Assembly: GCA_017543265.1 (NCBI GenBank)
Contig: JAFYGI010000008.1
Coordinates: 1-64,000, forward strand
DNA: 64,000 nucleotides
Source: Bacillota bacterium
GTDB taxonomy: Bacteria > Bacillota > Clostridia > Lachnospirales > CAG-274
Direction: 5' to 3'
Shown: piece by piece, positions 1 to 8,531 of the stretch
Numbering within the stretch: the stretch's first letter is position 1
Layout: each line of letters opens with the position of its first letter
Translations under genes and position numbers: made by a program
The notes under the pieces: generated by a model
What the model saw: only the letters and a program-made list of their open reading frames with translations
What the model was told of the DNA's origin: nothing
Database searches by the model: none

Positions 1-168
1 ATGTGTGAGCGCAACTGCCCGAGTGCGGCTGTTTCGGTCACAAACTTCCTGGCAAAGGTAGATTACGAAAAATGTACGCAATGCGGCGTATGCACCGAAA
101 AGTGCCCCACAAAGGCGATCAAAAACATCGATGCAAAGCCCGCACAGGTCAAGGAAGACGCATCGTGA
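1..168 (+). CDS. C-terminal fragment of a 4Fe-4S ferredoxin-type protein, probably RnfB
   Basis: Only the last 55 codons are in the window; the stop is TGA at 166-168. The fragment starts inside one cluster-binding motif (C2 and C6 followed by Pro) and then has a complete CxxCxxCxxxCP motif at C25, C28, C31 and C35, so it carries tandem 4Fe-4S sites. The spacing and the segment VDYEKCTQCGVCTEKCP resemble the end of RnfB, the electron-carrying subunit of the membrane Rnf complex (ferredoxin:NAD oxidoreductase). Another polyferredoxin is possible because the defining N-terminal membrane segment is outside the window. A terminator follows directly, so it is the last gene of its operon. Confidence 0.6.
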   Translation: MCERNCPSAAVSVTNFLAKVDYEKCTQCGVCTEKCPTKAIKNIDAKPAQVKEDAS

Positions 169-187
169 TAAACCAAAACTGACAGAT

Positions 188-213
188 AAAAGCCCCCTAA
201 AAAGGGGCTTTTA
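188..213 (+). terminator. Rho-independent terminator
   Basis: AAAAGCCCC and GGGGCTTTT form a perfect stem around a short A-rich loop, 20 bases after the stop of the iron-sulfur protein gene, and the descending arm ends in a T run. Confidence 0.8.
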
Positions 214-250
214 TTAGTTTATTAAAAGTAGACAAATTACAAAAAAATTA

Positions 251-279
251 TTGCGTTTATTTGATAAATGTGATAATAT
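251..279 (+). promoter_or_regulatory. Possible sigma-A promoter for the dockerin pectinesterase
   Basis: TTGCGT (251-256) and TAATAT (274-279) are separated by 17 bases in an AT-rich stretch, 67 bases before the start codon. The -35 match is only moderate. Confidence 0.4.
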
Positions 280-346
280 ATATTACAAGGATATTACGGG
301 TAATTTACAAAACGACCACAAAATGATTTAAAAAGGAGGAATTAAA

Positions 347-3300
347 TTGAAAAAATCATTAAAAATGCTTATCAGCAGCGCAATGGTCGCGGTCATGACA
401 ATGACAAGCGTGACCGTGCCGAATTTGATGCTGTTTGGCACAACGGTAATGGCTGCGGAAGCAAGTGTTGATCTTGGCCAGACCGGCTATGAATCGGGCG
501 CTTCTTTGGATGGTGTTTCGTTTGCGAACGGTGCGATAACCCTGCACGGAGCATTTACGGCAAGAAATGCAAACGATCATGGTGTGAATGTGGGCAATGG
601 CGCATATATCACAATAGATGTGACGGGTCCCACACAAATTGACCTTGGCCTTTGCCAGTATGGCAATGCGGGTACCTATACTCTGTATAACGGCGAGACT
701 GCTGTCGGCGAACCGATAGGGTCTACGGGCAAAGCGTGCGGAGCTGTCGGTACACTTGTTTATGACGGTGAGGAGGCAGCAACACTTACCGTTAAGTACG
801 AAGGCAACGGCGGCTACCTTCATTCGATAGCAGTATCGGATTATGTATACGACCCGGGCCTGTCGGAGGCTGTTGCGGGCGCGACCGATACCCTGACATT
901 TGATGCGACAAAATCGGGCAGCATAGGCAAGTTATACTCAACAAACCGTACTGTCAGATATATGGGTTCGGGCAGCTATCACAGCTACGGTTCAGCATTG
1001 AAGGCAGGTGATACATTTGAGATAAATGTTGCGGGCAATGCGACCATTACATTTACGGGTACTTCTCCCAATTATTCCAAAGCGCCGCAGACCTTTACGG
1101 TAACTTCATCTGCGGATGCGGGCTACAGCAAATCGGCTTCGACTGTCGGAGAAACAGAAAAGGGTTCGGTAAGCTTTGATTACGTTGGCGCTGCGACTAC
1201 ACTTAAATTTACCGTTGATTCGGGCACAACGTATCTTGGCGGTGTTACCGTTGAAAATGCGGCTGCTCCTGTCGGCGTGGCAAAAACCTTTGAATTTTGG
1301 CTTGATGATGTTGCGAAAGGTGAAGGCACTGAAGTTTTTGTTGCCCCCGGCGAGTATACATCGGAGGATTGGGGTGACAGCAAAATAACACTTTTTGCCA
1401 AGACCGATGAAAACTTTAAATCGATCAATGATAATTACAAGAATATCACAAGAGCCGGAAAAACCTGCAACGCATACAGAGGCGGCGTAAGATACAACAA
1501 CACATTCAGTGCTCTGCCCAAACAGGGCGACGGCAGTTCGCTTTTGTTCCAACCTGTGGCTGACGGTATGGCTACGGTATATGTATATTGTAATCCTGCG
1601 AAGTATTTTAGGATCCATGACTTTGACGGTGACGGTAAATTTTTAAAGTATACCGACACAGAAACGGGTCCCGAGTCCTATTCGATATCCGTTAAGGCGG
1701 GTCATCAATATCTTTTCGCACCCTGCAGCTCTGACGATTTGGGTTTTGCGGGTCTGGAATATATAGTAAGCGAGCCTATAACGGTAACGGCATCCTACAG
1801 CAGCACGGGTCTTGAACTTGGCAGCGCGGCCATCACACTTATCGATACCGCAACGGGAGAGGAAGCCGGCCAATTTAAAGCGGGTACGGACTCACTTATA
1901 CTTAACAAAAATCATACATACAAGCTGGTATCGAGTGATGCGGCCAAGAAACCGCTTATAGACGGTAAAGAGACATTTAAGGCGACATCGGAAAATATTG
2001 AAATAAATATCGAGGAGGTTGCCGATGTTACTCTTACCGGTAATATAGTAAGTGATGATGCTGACTTTGACGTTAGCAAGATAACCGAGATCAAGTTTAC
2101 AAGTATGAACGACAGCAGTGTATCATACTCTACAACAAATATTGATGCGGAAGGCAATTATACCGTAACAATGAAGCCCGGCGAGTTTAACACAAGCGTT
2201 GTTTCGGCTGAGGGCTATGAAACAAAAGACCGTGTTTCGGTTTCGACGGATGCTTCGGCAAATGTAAACAATATCTATATTGAACCTTTGGGCTTTACAA
2301 GTGCTTCATACGGTGCGGCCGATCTGGAAGCATTGGTAGGTGTTACTACAGATAAGTATGTGACCTTAAACAACTTCAGCAAGCATGGCGGCGGTCATGG
2401 TCCTACTGCGGGAAACGGCGCAACTATCAGCATAAAACTCCCCGCAGCGGCTGCTGTAAGGGTAATGGTAAGCTACCAGGGCAGTTTCACCATAACAGGT
2501 AAAGGCGAGACTGTTTCGGCTGCCACAGAAACAAACGGCTCAACTGCCGAGGCTACCTATACTGCACCGAGTGCAGAAACCGTTACCGTAACCATCAACG
2601 GCACATCCTATGTAAAGGAGATAAACATTACACCTATAAACGATGTTGCGTTTACATCAAGTATAGATGTACCCGGCGATTATGCAACGCTTAAGGATGC
2701 TATCACAGCAATCAAGAGTATGGACCGACCTGCAGGTGAGGCGGGCCGTGTAACGATCAACCTTAAGGCAGACCTTCAGGAGCAGGTTCTTGTGGATGTA
2801 CCCTATGTTACATTTGACGGCGGCGACGACAAACATGAGATAAACTGGTATTACGGCATGGCGGGTAAATATTACTCGGTAGACTCAAACGGATATTTCA
2901 ACAGAACGTTGTTTATGGACAAGTATTCCAAGAAAAACGGTGCTGAAGCGCTTTGGGGCGGTGTCGTTATCGTAACCGGTGATTACTTCAAGGCAAAGAA
3001 TGTTGTATTCAGAAACACATTCAACTATGAAGTTACCGACATGGAAATAGAGGACGGCGCAGAGCAGAGCGGCGCACTCAGGACAAAAGATACCAAGGTT
3101 CAGGAGTACGCATATAAGGAGCGTTCAAATGCACTTTATACAAATGCAAATTATATTGAAATAGTAGATTGTGACATTCTTTCATCACAGGATACACTTG
3201 GTGTAAACGGTGAAAGAAATACAGTTGCATATTTCAAAAACTGTACTATCGGCGGTAATGTAGACTATATCTGCGGCAGCGGTGCAATGGTCTTTGATGA

Positions 3301-3925
3301 ATGTAAATTACAGTGGAAGACATTCAGCGACAAGAATAATGATAAGATAGGTTACATTTGCGCACCTAAGTCCAAGCCGTATGTTTTCAGAAACTGTACC
3401 GTGACAAAGGATGATGAATCAAAGGCTGTTGTAGGTAAATACGGCAGAACATGGGCAGGCGGATCAAACGCTACATTCTATAAGACGGAAACAAATGGCA
3501 TGATCGACCTCGTAAGTTGGGGCGAAATGAATGCGAACGATTTGAATTCGGCAACATTCTACGAGTGTGAAAATACAAACAACGGTGAGGCATTTAACTC
3601 GACGGGTCGTCAGAAGAAGGACGGTTCTGTCAGTGATGTTGCGGCACAGGATATTCCCGAGGCACTTCATGCTTCCTATACTACCGACAAAATAGTAGCG
3701 GATGTGCTGAAAGCGTGGATACCCGATAGTTATGTATTTTCAAATCACGGCGACGTAAACGGTGACGGTGTTGTTGATAATCTTGATGCTAAGGCTATTA
3801 TTCAGCTCGTTGCATCTATAAGCGGTACATATGATACTGTTCAGGCAGATTATGACCGTAATGGCGAGATAAATCTTCTGGATTCCATTAAGCTGTTAGA
3901 CGATTTGTCGGCTGAGCAGGCATAA
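347..3925 (+). CDS. Secreted CE8 pectinesterase with C-terminal type I dockerin
   Basis: This 1192-residue secreted protein should remove methyl esters from pectin and dock on a cellulosome scaffold. The TTG start at 347 follows AAGGAGG at good spacing. Residues 1-37 are a signal peptide (Lys-rich start, hydrophobic core, VMAAE). Residues about 38-310 look like two beta-rich accessory modules, followed by further repetitive beta-type regions to about 780. The CE8 beta-helix catalytic domain spans about 785-1105: Q948-D949 in QDTL, D973 in GGNVDYICG, and R1034/W1036 in GRTW match the family's catalytic Gln/Asp, second Asp and Arg/Trp. Residues 1134-1186 are a dockerin with two calcium-binding repeats (DVNGDGVVD and DYDRNGEIN). 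It is monocistronic between terminators. The N-terminal modules are not assigned to a family. Confidence 0.9.
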   Translation: MKKSLKMLISSAMVAVMTMTSVTVPNLMLFGTTVMAAEASVDLGQTGYESGASLDGVSFANGAITLHGAFTARNANDHGVNVGNGAYITIDVTGPTQIDLGLCQYGNAGTYTLYNGETAVGEPIGSTGKACGAVGTLVYDGEEAATLTVKYEGNGGYLHSIAVSDYVYDPGLSEAVAGATDTLTFDATKSGSIGKLYSTNRTVRYMGSGSYHSYGSALKAGDTFEINVAGNATITFTGTSPNYSKAPQTFTVTSSADAGYSKSASTVGETEKGSVSFDYVGAATTLKFTVDSGTTYLGGVTVENAAAPVGVAKTFEFWLDDVAKGEGTEVFVAPGEYTSEDWGDSKITLFAKTDENFKSINDNYKNITRAGKTCNAYRGGVRYNNTFSALPKQGDGSSLLFQPVADGMATVYVYCNPAKYFRIHDFDGDGKFLKYTDTETGPESYSISVKAGHQYLFAPCSSDDLGFAGLEYIVSEPITVTASYSSTGLELGSAAITLIDTATGEEAGQFKAGTDSLILNKNHTYKLVSSDAAKKPLIDGKETFKATSENIEINIEEVADVTLTGNIVSDDADFDVSKITEIKFTSMNDSSVSYSTTNIDAEGNYTVTMKPGEFNTSVVSAEGYETKDRVSVSTDASANVNNIYIEPLGFTSASYGAADLEALVGVTTDKYVTLNNFSKHGGGHGPTAGNGATISIKLPAAAAVRVMVSYQGSFTITGKGETVSAATETNGSTAEATYTAPSAETVTVTINGTSYVKEINITPINDVAFTSSIDVPGDYATLKDAITAIKSMDRPAGEAGRVTINLKADLQEQVLVDVPYVTFDGGDDKHEINWYYGMAGKYYSVDSNGYFNRTLFMDKYSKKNGAEALWGGVVIVTGDYFKAKNVVFRNTFNYEVTDMEIEDGAEQSGALRTKDTKVQEYAYKERSNALYTNANYIEIVDCDILSSQDTLGVNGERNTVAYFKNCTIGGNVDYICGSGAMVFDECKLQWKTFSDKNNDKIGYICAPKSKPYVFRNCTVTKDDESKAVVGKYGRTWAGGSNATFYKTETNGMIDLVSWGEMNANDLNSATFYECENTNNGEAFNSTGRQKKDGSVSDVAAQDIPEALHASYTTDKIVADVLKAWIPDSYVFSNHGDVNGDGVVDNLDAKAIIQLVASISGTYDTVQADYDRNGEINLLDSIKLLDDLSAEQA

Positions 3926-3982
3926 TAAACACAATTACCAAAAACCATAAATATTATAAATATACCTAATATACCTAATACA

Positions 3983-4012
3983 AGGAGACCCCAAAAGGGT
4001 CTCCTTTTTTTG
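3983..4012 (+). terminator. Rho-independent terminator
   Basis: AGGAGACCC and GGGTCTCCT pair perfectly around a CAAAA loop and are followed by seven T residues, 58 bases after the pectinesterase stop. Confidence 0.9.
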
Positions 4013-4444
4013 CTGTTTTGCGGGGTTTGTTACGGTACCCGCGCAATATTGTTAAAAAACCTTACAAATATTGTTAAAAATATGCACAATGACAAAAATT
4101 GTTTACAATTACGGAAGATTTGGTTTTTAATTAAGATTTTTATTATCCTGTCAATTATTTTGTGCCAATAAAATTGCGAAAATGAAAAACGCAGTAAAAC
4201 AGCGGGTTTAAAGGTTGACATTGTGTCAACCTTCGTTCACGGTTTATTCATATTTAGTTAAAAATACCCATTTTCCGTAGGTTTATGGTCAAGATGCACA
4301 AAAACCGTTTGCTATATTTAGAAATTTTACATGATTTACAAAGAAATATTTTTGTGGTAACTTGGTAGTAATGTTTTTAATGCACAAAACAGAGGGATAA
4401 GGGCAAACGTTAAATCAGGGATTTTTTCAAGGAGGATAATTAAA
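4013..4444 (+). other. AT-rich regulatory intergenic region upstream of the PL9 lyase
   Basis: No gene is supported here. It is A/T-rich and holds a perfect 10-bp inverted repeat at 4211-4233. A TATATT box at 4313-4318 has no clear -35 partner. The ribosome binding site AAGGAGG ends about 8 bases before the lyase start. Confidence 0.6.
4211..4233. promoter_or_regulatory. Perfect palindrome, candidate operator
   Basis: AAGGTTGACA and TGTCAACCTT form a perfect 10-bp inverted repeat around TTG. It contains a consensus -35 hexamer (TTGACA at 4215-4220), but no good -10 lies 16-18 bases downstream. The lack of a T tract argues against a terminator. A repressor or activator site for the pectate lyase gene is an inference. 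Confidence 0.45.
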
Positions 4445-6892
4445 ATGAAAAAATTTAAAAGACCGCTCTCTTTGGCACTCAGCGTAATGATGATCGCAGC
4501 AAGCGGCATCATGGCAGTAAATGATGTATCATACCTTCCTACTGCGGTAGTGACCCAGGCGGCCACCACCAGCTGGAACTTCGGCGACTCGGCATTCAAA
4601 AGCCTTGGAACGATAAGCAAGGCATTTACGGTAAACGGTCTTCGCTTCCACGCAACGGACAGCAAGACAATGCAGGTAAAGGCAGAATCGGTTACCGTTG
4701 ACGGCACCACATTCAAGTATGCGCTTGCACTCGGCGGCTCGGGCGCAGCTTCCTACAGATCGGTCTCGTTTGAAAACAGCGGCACATCCACAGTAAAGAT
4801 CACCGCAAGATCTTCGGGCTCCGCTACAAGGCCTGTCGTTATTGCAGACGGCAAGGGCAATAAGCTTGCCACACTTAATGTTGGCTCGTCCGCAAGCCTT
4901 GTATCCGCAAAGATAACATATACAGGTACCGTATTCATCTACTCGGGTGACAGCGGCATCAACCTTTACAAAATACAGGTAGATTCAAGCGACAGCAGTT
5001 CATCAAGCAGTTCAAGCAGTTCTTCGTCAAGCAGCTCTTCGTCAAGCAGCTCATCAAGCAGCAGCTCGACAACAGCTACGGCACAGTCCAAGAGCTGGAA
5101 CATGGGCGACAGCAATTTCAAGAGCCTCAGCACAATAAATTCCACCAAGACTGTGGACGGTCTCCAGCTTGTTGCAAACTCCTCAAAGACTATGAACGTT
5201 AAGTCAGAGAGCGTTACGGTAAGCGGCACAACATACAGCTATACGCTTGCACTCGGCGGCAGCGGCTCTACAACATACAGGGCAGTTGCAATGCCTATCA
5301 GCGGCAAGTCTACAATTAAAGTTACGGCACGCTCCAGCGGCTCCGAAACAAGGACACTTAATGTTACGGATGCTACGGGCAAGGTGCTCGGCAAAATAAG
5401 CTGCGCTTCTACGGCAGCAGTAGGCAGCGTTACCCTTGATTACTCGGGTACTGTTTACATCTACTCCGCAGGCAGCGGCATCAACATTTATAAGGTACAG
5501 CTTGACACAACGGGCTCACTTCCCGGCGGTTCAAGCTCAAGCAGCTCAAGCAGTTCTTCTTCGAGCAGCAGTTCAAGCTCAAGCAGTTCTTCTTCGAGCA
5601 GCAGTTCAAGCAGTTCAAGTTCGAGCAGCAGCTCATCTTCAAGCAGCAGTTCGTCCTCGAGCAGCAGCGGCACAACGATAGCAGGCGGCGTTGCTACAAT
5701 TACAAGCGACAGCGAATCCGCACTTACAAACGCTATCAAGACAGTAAACAGCAGCGGCGGTACTATCTATATCAATACTCCCGTTGTTAATATAAGCACG
5801 ACCTCTACCATCAAGCTTTCGGGCAGCAAGTCGGGCGGTATCGTTGGTGTTAAGCAGTCCGACGGCACATATCCCCGCATCAACTTCGTAAATGCAAGAA
5901 GCAAGGGCTCGACAGCAAGAGGTTTCACTATCAGCGGTTCCAACCAGTACATGAAGAACCTTATCATTGAAAACGCAGGCGACAACGGTATCTGGGTATC
6001 GGGTGCAAAGAACACACTTGACCATATCATCGCACGCTACAACAATGACTCGGGTATCCAGCTTTCCGACAATGCAAACGGCAACAGCCTGAAGTACTGC
6101 TACGCATACAGAAACTGCGACGTACCTACATACGGCGCAAATGCAGACGGTTTCGCACCCAAGCTCGGTGCTTCTAACACAGTATTTGAATACTGCTTCG
6201 CATGGGACAACAGCGATGACGGCTGGGACAGCTATGACAAGTCGGGCGACAAGTCCGCAACAGTTACCTACAAACATTCCGCTTGCTGGAACAACGGTAA
6301 CCCCGATGTATTCACAGGTAAGTATGACCTCTCCAGAGGCAACTCCCTTGATAAGAATATGTGGACTATCCAGTATCTCTGCTCATCCGATTCAAGCTAT
6401 GAGAGCAACTACAAGAGCGGCAAGATCGACCTTTCAAAGGGCAAGATCAACGGCACAAGCGCTTCAAGCTGGTACTCAAAGGCACAGAGCGAGATGAACG
6501 GCAACGGCTTCAAGTTCGGTTCCAAGACAACAGAAAAGAGCACATCCGTTAAGAGAACAGCAGATTACTGCGTAGCTTTCGACCACAAATCGAAGGGCTT
6601 TGACAACAACAACAGCGAGGGCTGCACAGGCTACATCACAAACTGCGCATCCTTCAACAACAACATAAACTATCAGCTTCCTTACACATTCGCTTCATGG
6701 TCAAACAACTGGAGCTGGGGTGCTAAGAAGGCAGACCAGTCCAAGCAGAGCCAGACACTTAAGAAGCCGAGCAACACATCGTCTGCTACAAACAGCTTCT
6801 ACTCTGTAAGAAACAGCATTGAAAGCACAGTTAAGTCAAACAAGATACCCGACGGTACAAACTTTGACAACGCTATCAAGGGCTTAAGCTGA
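4445..6892 (+). CDS. Secreted PL9-type pectate lyase with two beta-sandwich modules and poly-Ser linkers
   Basis: This 815-residue secreted enzyme probably cleaves polygalacturonate by beta-elimination. Residues 1-38 are a signal peptide. Two homologous modules follow (about 41-180 and 212-358), each starting SWN(F/M)GDS and ending in INLYKIQVD or INIYKVQLD. They are separated and followed by serine-only linkers (about 182-208 and 362-408). The catalytic right-handed beta-helix covers about 415-790. Segments such as NADGFAPKLG, NSDDGWDSYD and GNGFKFG match the PL9 family pattern with Asp-rich calcium sites. There is no dockerin, unlike the upstream pectinesterase, so it is probably freely secreted. 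The same module occurs once in the PL1 lyase further downstream. The module resembles a carbohydrate-binding domain, but I do not assign a family number. Confidence 0.88.
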   Translation: MKKFKRPLSLALSVMMIAASGIMAVNDVSYLPTAVVTQAATTSWNFGDSAFKSLGTISKAFTVNGLRFHATDSKTMQVKAESVTVDGTTFKYALALGGSGAASYRSVSFENSGTSTVKITARSSGSATRPVVIADGKGNKLATLNVGSSASLVSAKITYTGTVFIYSGDSGINLYKIQVDSSDSSSSSSSSSSSSSSSSSSSSSSSSSTTATAQSKSWNMGDSNFKSLSTINSTKTVDGLQLVANSSKTMNVKSESVTVSGTTYSYTLALGGSGSTTYRAVAMPISGKSTIKVTARSSGSETRTLNVTDATGKVLGKISCASTAAVGSVTLDYSGTVYIYSAGSGINIYKVQLDTTGSLPGGSSSSSSSSSSSSSSSSSSSSSSSSSSSSSSSSSSSSSSSSSSSSSSGTTIAGGVATITSDSESALTNAIKTVNSSGGTIYINTPVVNISTTSTIKLSGSKSGGIVGVKQSDGTYPRINFVNARSKGSTARGFTISGSNQYMKNLIIENAGDNGIWVSGAKNTLDHIIARYNNDSGIQLSDNANGNSLKYCYAYRNCDVPTYGANADGFAPKLGASNTVFEYCFAWDNSDDGWDSYDKSGDKSATVTYKHSACWNNGNPDVFTGKYDLSRGNSLDKNMWTIQYLCSSDSSYESNYKSGKIDLSKGKINGTSASSWYSKAQSEMNGNGFKFGSKTTEKSTSVKRTADYCVAFDHKSKGFDNNNSEGCTGYITNCASFNNNINYQLPYTFASWSNNWSWGAKKADQSKQSQTLKKPSNTSSATNSFYSVRNSIESTVKSNKIPDGTNFDNAIKGLS
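5526..5667 (+). repeat. Serine-codon tract encoding the second poly-Ser linker
   Basis: About 46 consecutive serine codons mix AGC, AGT, TCA, TCT, TCG and TCC, so the DNA is low-complexity but not a perfect microsatellite. A shorter tract of the same kind lies at about 4988-5068 in the same gene. Such linkers are typical of secreted plant-cell-wall enzymes of Ruminococcus-type bacteria. Confidence 0.85.
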
Positions 6893-6915
6893 TAAATAAA
6901 AACCACCTTGTTTTT

Positions 6916-6944
6916 AGGAGAGCGCGTTTGCGCTCTCTTTTTTT
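6916..6944 (+). terminator. Rho-independent terminator
   Basis: GAGAGCGC and GCGCTCTC pair perfectly around GTTT, followed by seven T residues, 23 bases after the lyase stop. A second GCTGTCG/CGACAGC hairpin without a T run lies just downstream. Confidence 0.9.
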
Positions 6945-7080
6945 GCTGTCGAAAAAGCCGACAGCCTTGACGGAGGACATCTGTCTGATAAATTCTCCTG
7001 CGGCAGGTTTATGCGGTCGGCAAGCATAGCTGTTTTAAACAGTAATTATGCAAAAAAGGTAAAGTCAAAGTATTTATGCC

Positions 7081-7109
7081 TTGCAAATACACACTTTATA
7101 TTGTATAAT
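7081..7109 (+). promoter_or_regulatory. Sigma-A promoter of rfbB
   Basis: TTGCAA (7081-7086) and a consensus TATAAT (7104-7109) are separated by 17 bases, 42 bases before the chosen start codon. This also argues against any start upstream of 7110. Confidence 0.75.
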
Positions 7110-7151
7110 AATAGGAGAATTTCAAAAATCCGTGAAAAAGAGGACGATATT

Positions 7152-8177
7152 ATGAAAAAAACCATTATTGTTACGGGCGGCGCGGGCTTTATCGGCTCCA
7201 ACTTTATTTTTCATTTAATGGACAAATACCCCGATTACCGCGTTATCTGCCTTGATAAGCTTACATACGCAGGCAATCTCAGTACACTTAAAAGCGTTAT
7301 AAACGACCCGAGGTTCAGGTTTGTAAAGGCCGACATTTGCGACAGAGAGGCTGTATACAGACTGTTTGAGGAGGAAAAGCCCGACATCCTTGTCAACTTT
7401 GCGGCGGAAAGCCATGTTGACCGCAGCATAGAGGATCCGTCTATCTTCCTTTATACAAATATAATCGGTACATCTGTGCTTATGGATGCGTGCCGTAAGT
7501 TTGGCATAGAGCGTTATCATCAGGTGTCCACGGACGAGGTCTACGGCGATCTGCCGCTTGACAGACCCGACCTGTTCTTTACCGAGGATACGCCCATACA
7601 TACCTCCAGCCCCTACAGCTCGTCAAAGGCCTCGGCCGACCTGCTTGTGCTGGCGTACCAAAGGACATACGGCCTGCCCGTTACCATCAGCCGCTGTTCA
7701 AACAACTACGGCCCGTATCACTTCCCCGAAAAGCTGATACCCCTGATGATAGCAAATGCGCTTAACGACAAGCCGCTTCCCGTTTACGGCGAGGGTCTTA
7801 ACGTGCGCGACTGGCTTTATGTGGAGGATCACTGCAAGGCTATCGACCTTATCATCCACAAGGGCACCGTGGGCGAGGTGTATAATGTCGGCGGACATAA
7901 CGAAAAGCGCAATATCGACATAGTCAAGCTTATCTGTAAGGAGCTGGGCAAGCCCGAGAGCCTTATAACCTACGTTACCGACAGAAAGGGTCATGATATG
8001 CGCTACGCAATAGACCCCACCAAGATACATAACGAGCTTGGCTGGCTGCCCGAGACCAAGTTTGAGGACGGCATCAAAAAGACGATAAAGTGGTATCTTG
8101 ATAACAAGCAGTGGTGGGAGACCATCATTTCGGGCGAATATCAGGATTATTACGAAAAAATGTACAGCAACAGATAA
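7152..8177 (+). CDS. rfbB: dTDP-glucose 4,6-dehydratase
   Basis: The 341-residue protein converts dTDP-glucose to dTDP-4-keto-6-deoxyglucose for rhamnose and other deoxysugars of the cell surface. It is a short-chain dehydrogenase of the extended type: NAD-binding GGAGFIGS near residue 8, the STDEVYG segment with T127, D128 and E129, and catalytic Y155 and K159 in YSSSK. All match the RmlB family. The frame is open for 47 codons further upstream, but those codons lie over the promoter, and the ATG at 7152 begins the family's usual MKKTIIVTGGAG N-terminus. The other rml genes are not next to it, so the gene stands alone. Confidence 0.93.
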   Translation: MKKTIIVTGGAGFIGSNFIFHLMDKYPDYRVICLDKLTYAGNLSTLKSVINDPRFRFVKADICDREAVYRLFEEEKPDILVNFAAESHVDRSIEDPSIFLYTNIIGTSVLMDACRKFGIERYHQVSTDEVYGDLPLDRPDLFFTEDTPIHTSSPYSSSKASADLLVLAYQRTYGLPVTISRCSNNYGPYHFPEKLIPLMIANALNDKPLPVYGEGLNVRDWLYVEDHCKAIDLIIHKGTVGEVYNVGGHNEKRNIDIVKLICKELGKPESLITYVTDRKGHDMRYAIDPTKIHNELGWLPETKFEDGIKKTIKWYLDNKQWWETIISGEYQDYYEKMYSNR

Positions 8178-8181
8178 AATA

Positions 8182-8214
8182 AAAGCCGATGCGTTTTGCG
8201 CATCGGCTTTGTTT
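8182..8214. terminator. Bidirectional terminator between rfbB and trxA
   Basis: AAAGCCGATGCG pairs with CGCATCGGCTTT around a TTTTG loop. The hairpin has a T-rich tail on the plus strand and an A-rich flank that reads as T on the minus strand, so it can serve both convergent genes. Confidence 0.85.
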
Positions 8215-8528
8215 TAGTCAAAATATTCTTCTATCCAGTTTTTCAGCATTTCCTTTGGCATAAAGCCCACCTGTCTGTCGGCGAGGGCACCGTTTTTTAA
8301 AAGCACGATATTGGGTATGCTCATAACGGCAAATTCCCTTGCGGCGGCGTTGTTTTGGTCCACGTCACAGCTGTAAAACTCCACCTTTCCCGCAAGCTCC
8401 TCGCTCAGCTCGTCAAATATCGGCGCAAGCATACGGCACGGGCCGCACCATTCGGCGGAAAAATCCACCAGCGCTATTTTGGCGGCCTTTGCCGCACTCA
8501 GGTCGTTGTTTTCTATTTTGTTTATCAT
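8214..8528 (-). CDS. trxA: Thioredoxin
   Basis: This 104-residue cytoplasmic disulfide reductase has the classic active site WCGPC with C28 and C31, the DFSAEW strand before it and a cis-proline in MSIPNI. The length is that of a full one-domain thioredoxin. It follows the reductase gene with only 3 bases between, so the two are one operon and presumably electron partners. The start is ATG with a good upstream AGGAGG. Confidence 0.95.
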   Translation of the reverse strand: MINKIENNDLSAAKAAKIALVDFSAEWCGPCRMLAPIFDELSEELAGKVEFYSCDVDQNNAAAREFAVMSIPNIVLLKNGALADRQVGFMPKEMLKNWIEEYFD

Positions 8529-8531
8529 AGG

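Noticed and set aside
5481-5739. Cys-rich and Leu/Glu-rich minus-strand frames opposite the poly-Ser linker
   Set aside because: They arise from the serine-codon repeat read backwards.
7011-7151. Longer N-terminus for RfbB
   Set aside because: The extension spans the promoter at 7081-7109 and the family begins at the MKKTIIVTGG segment.
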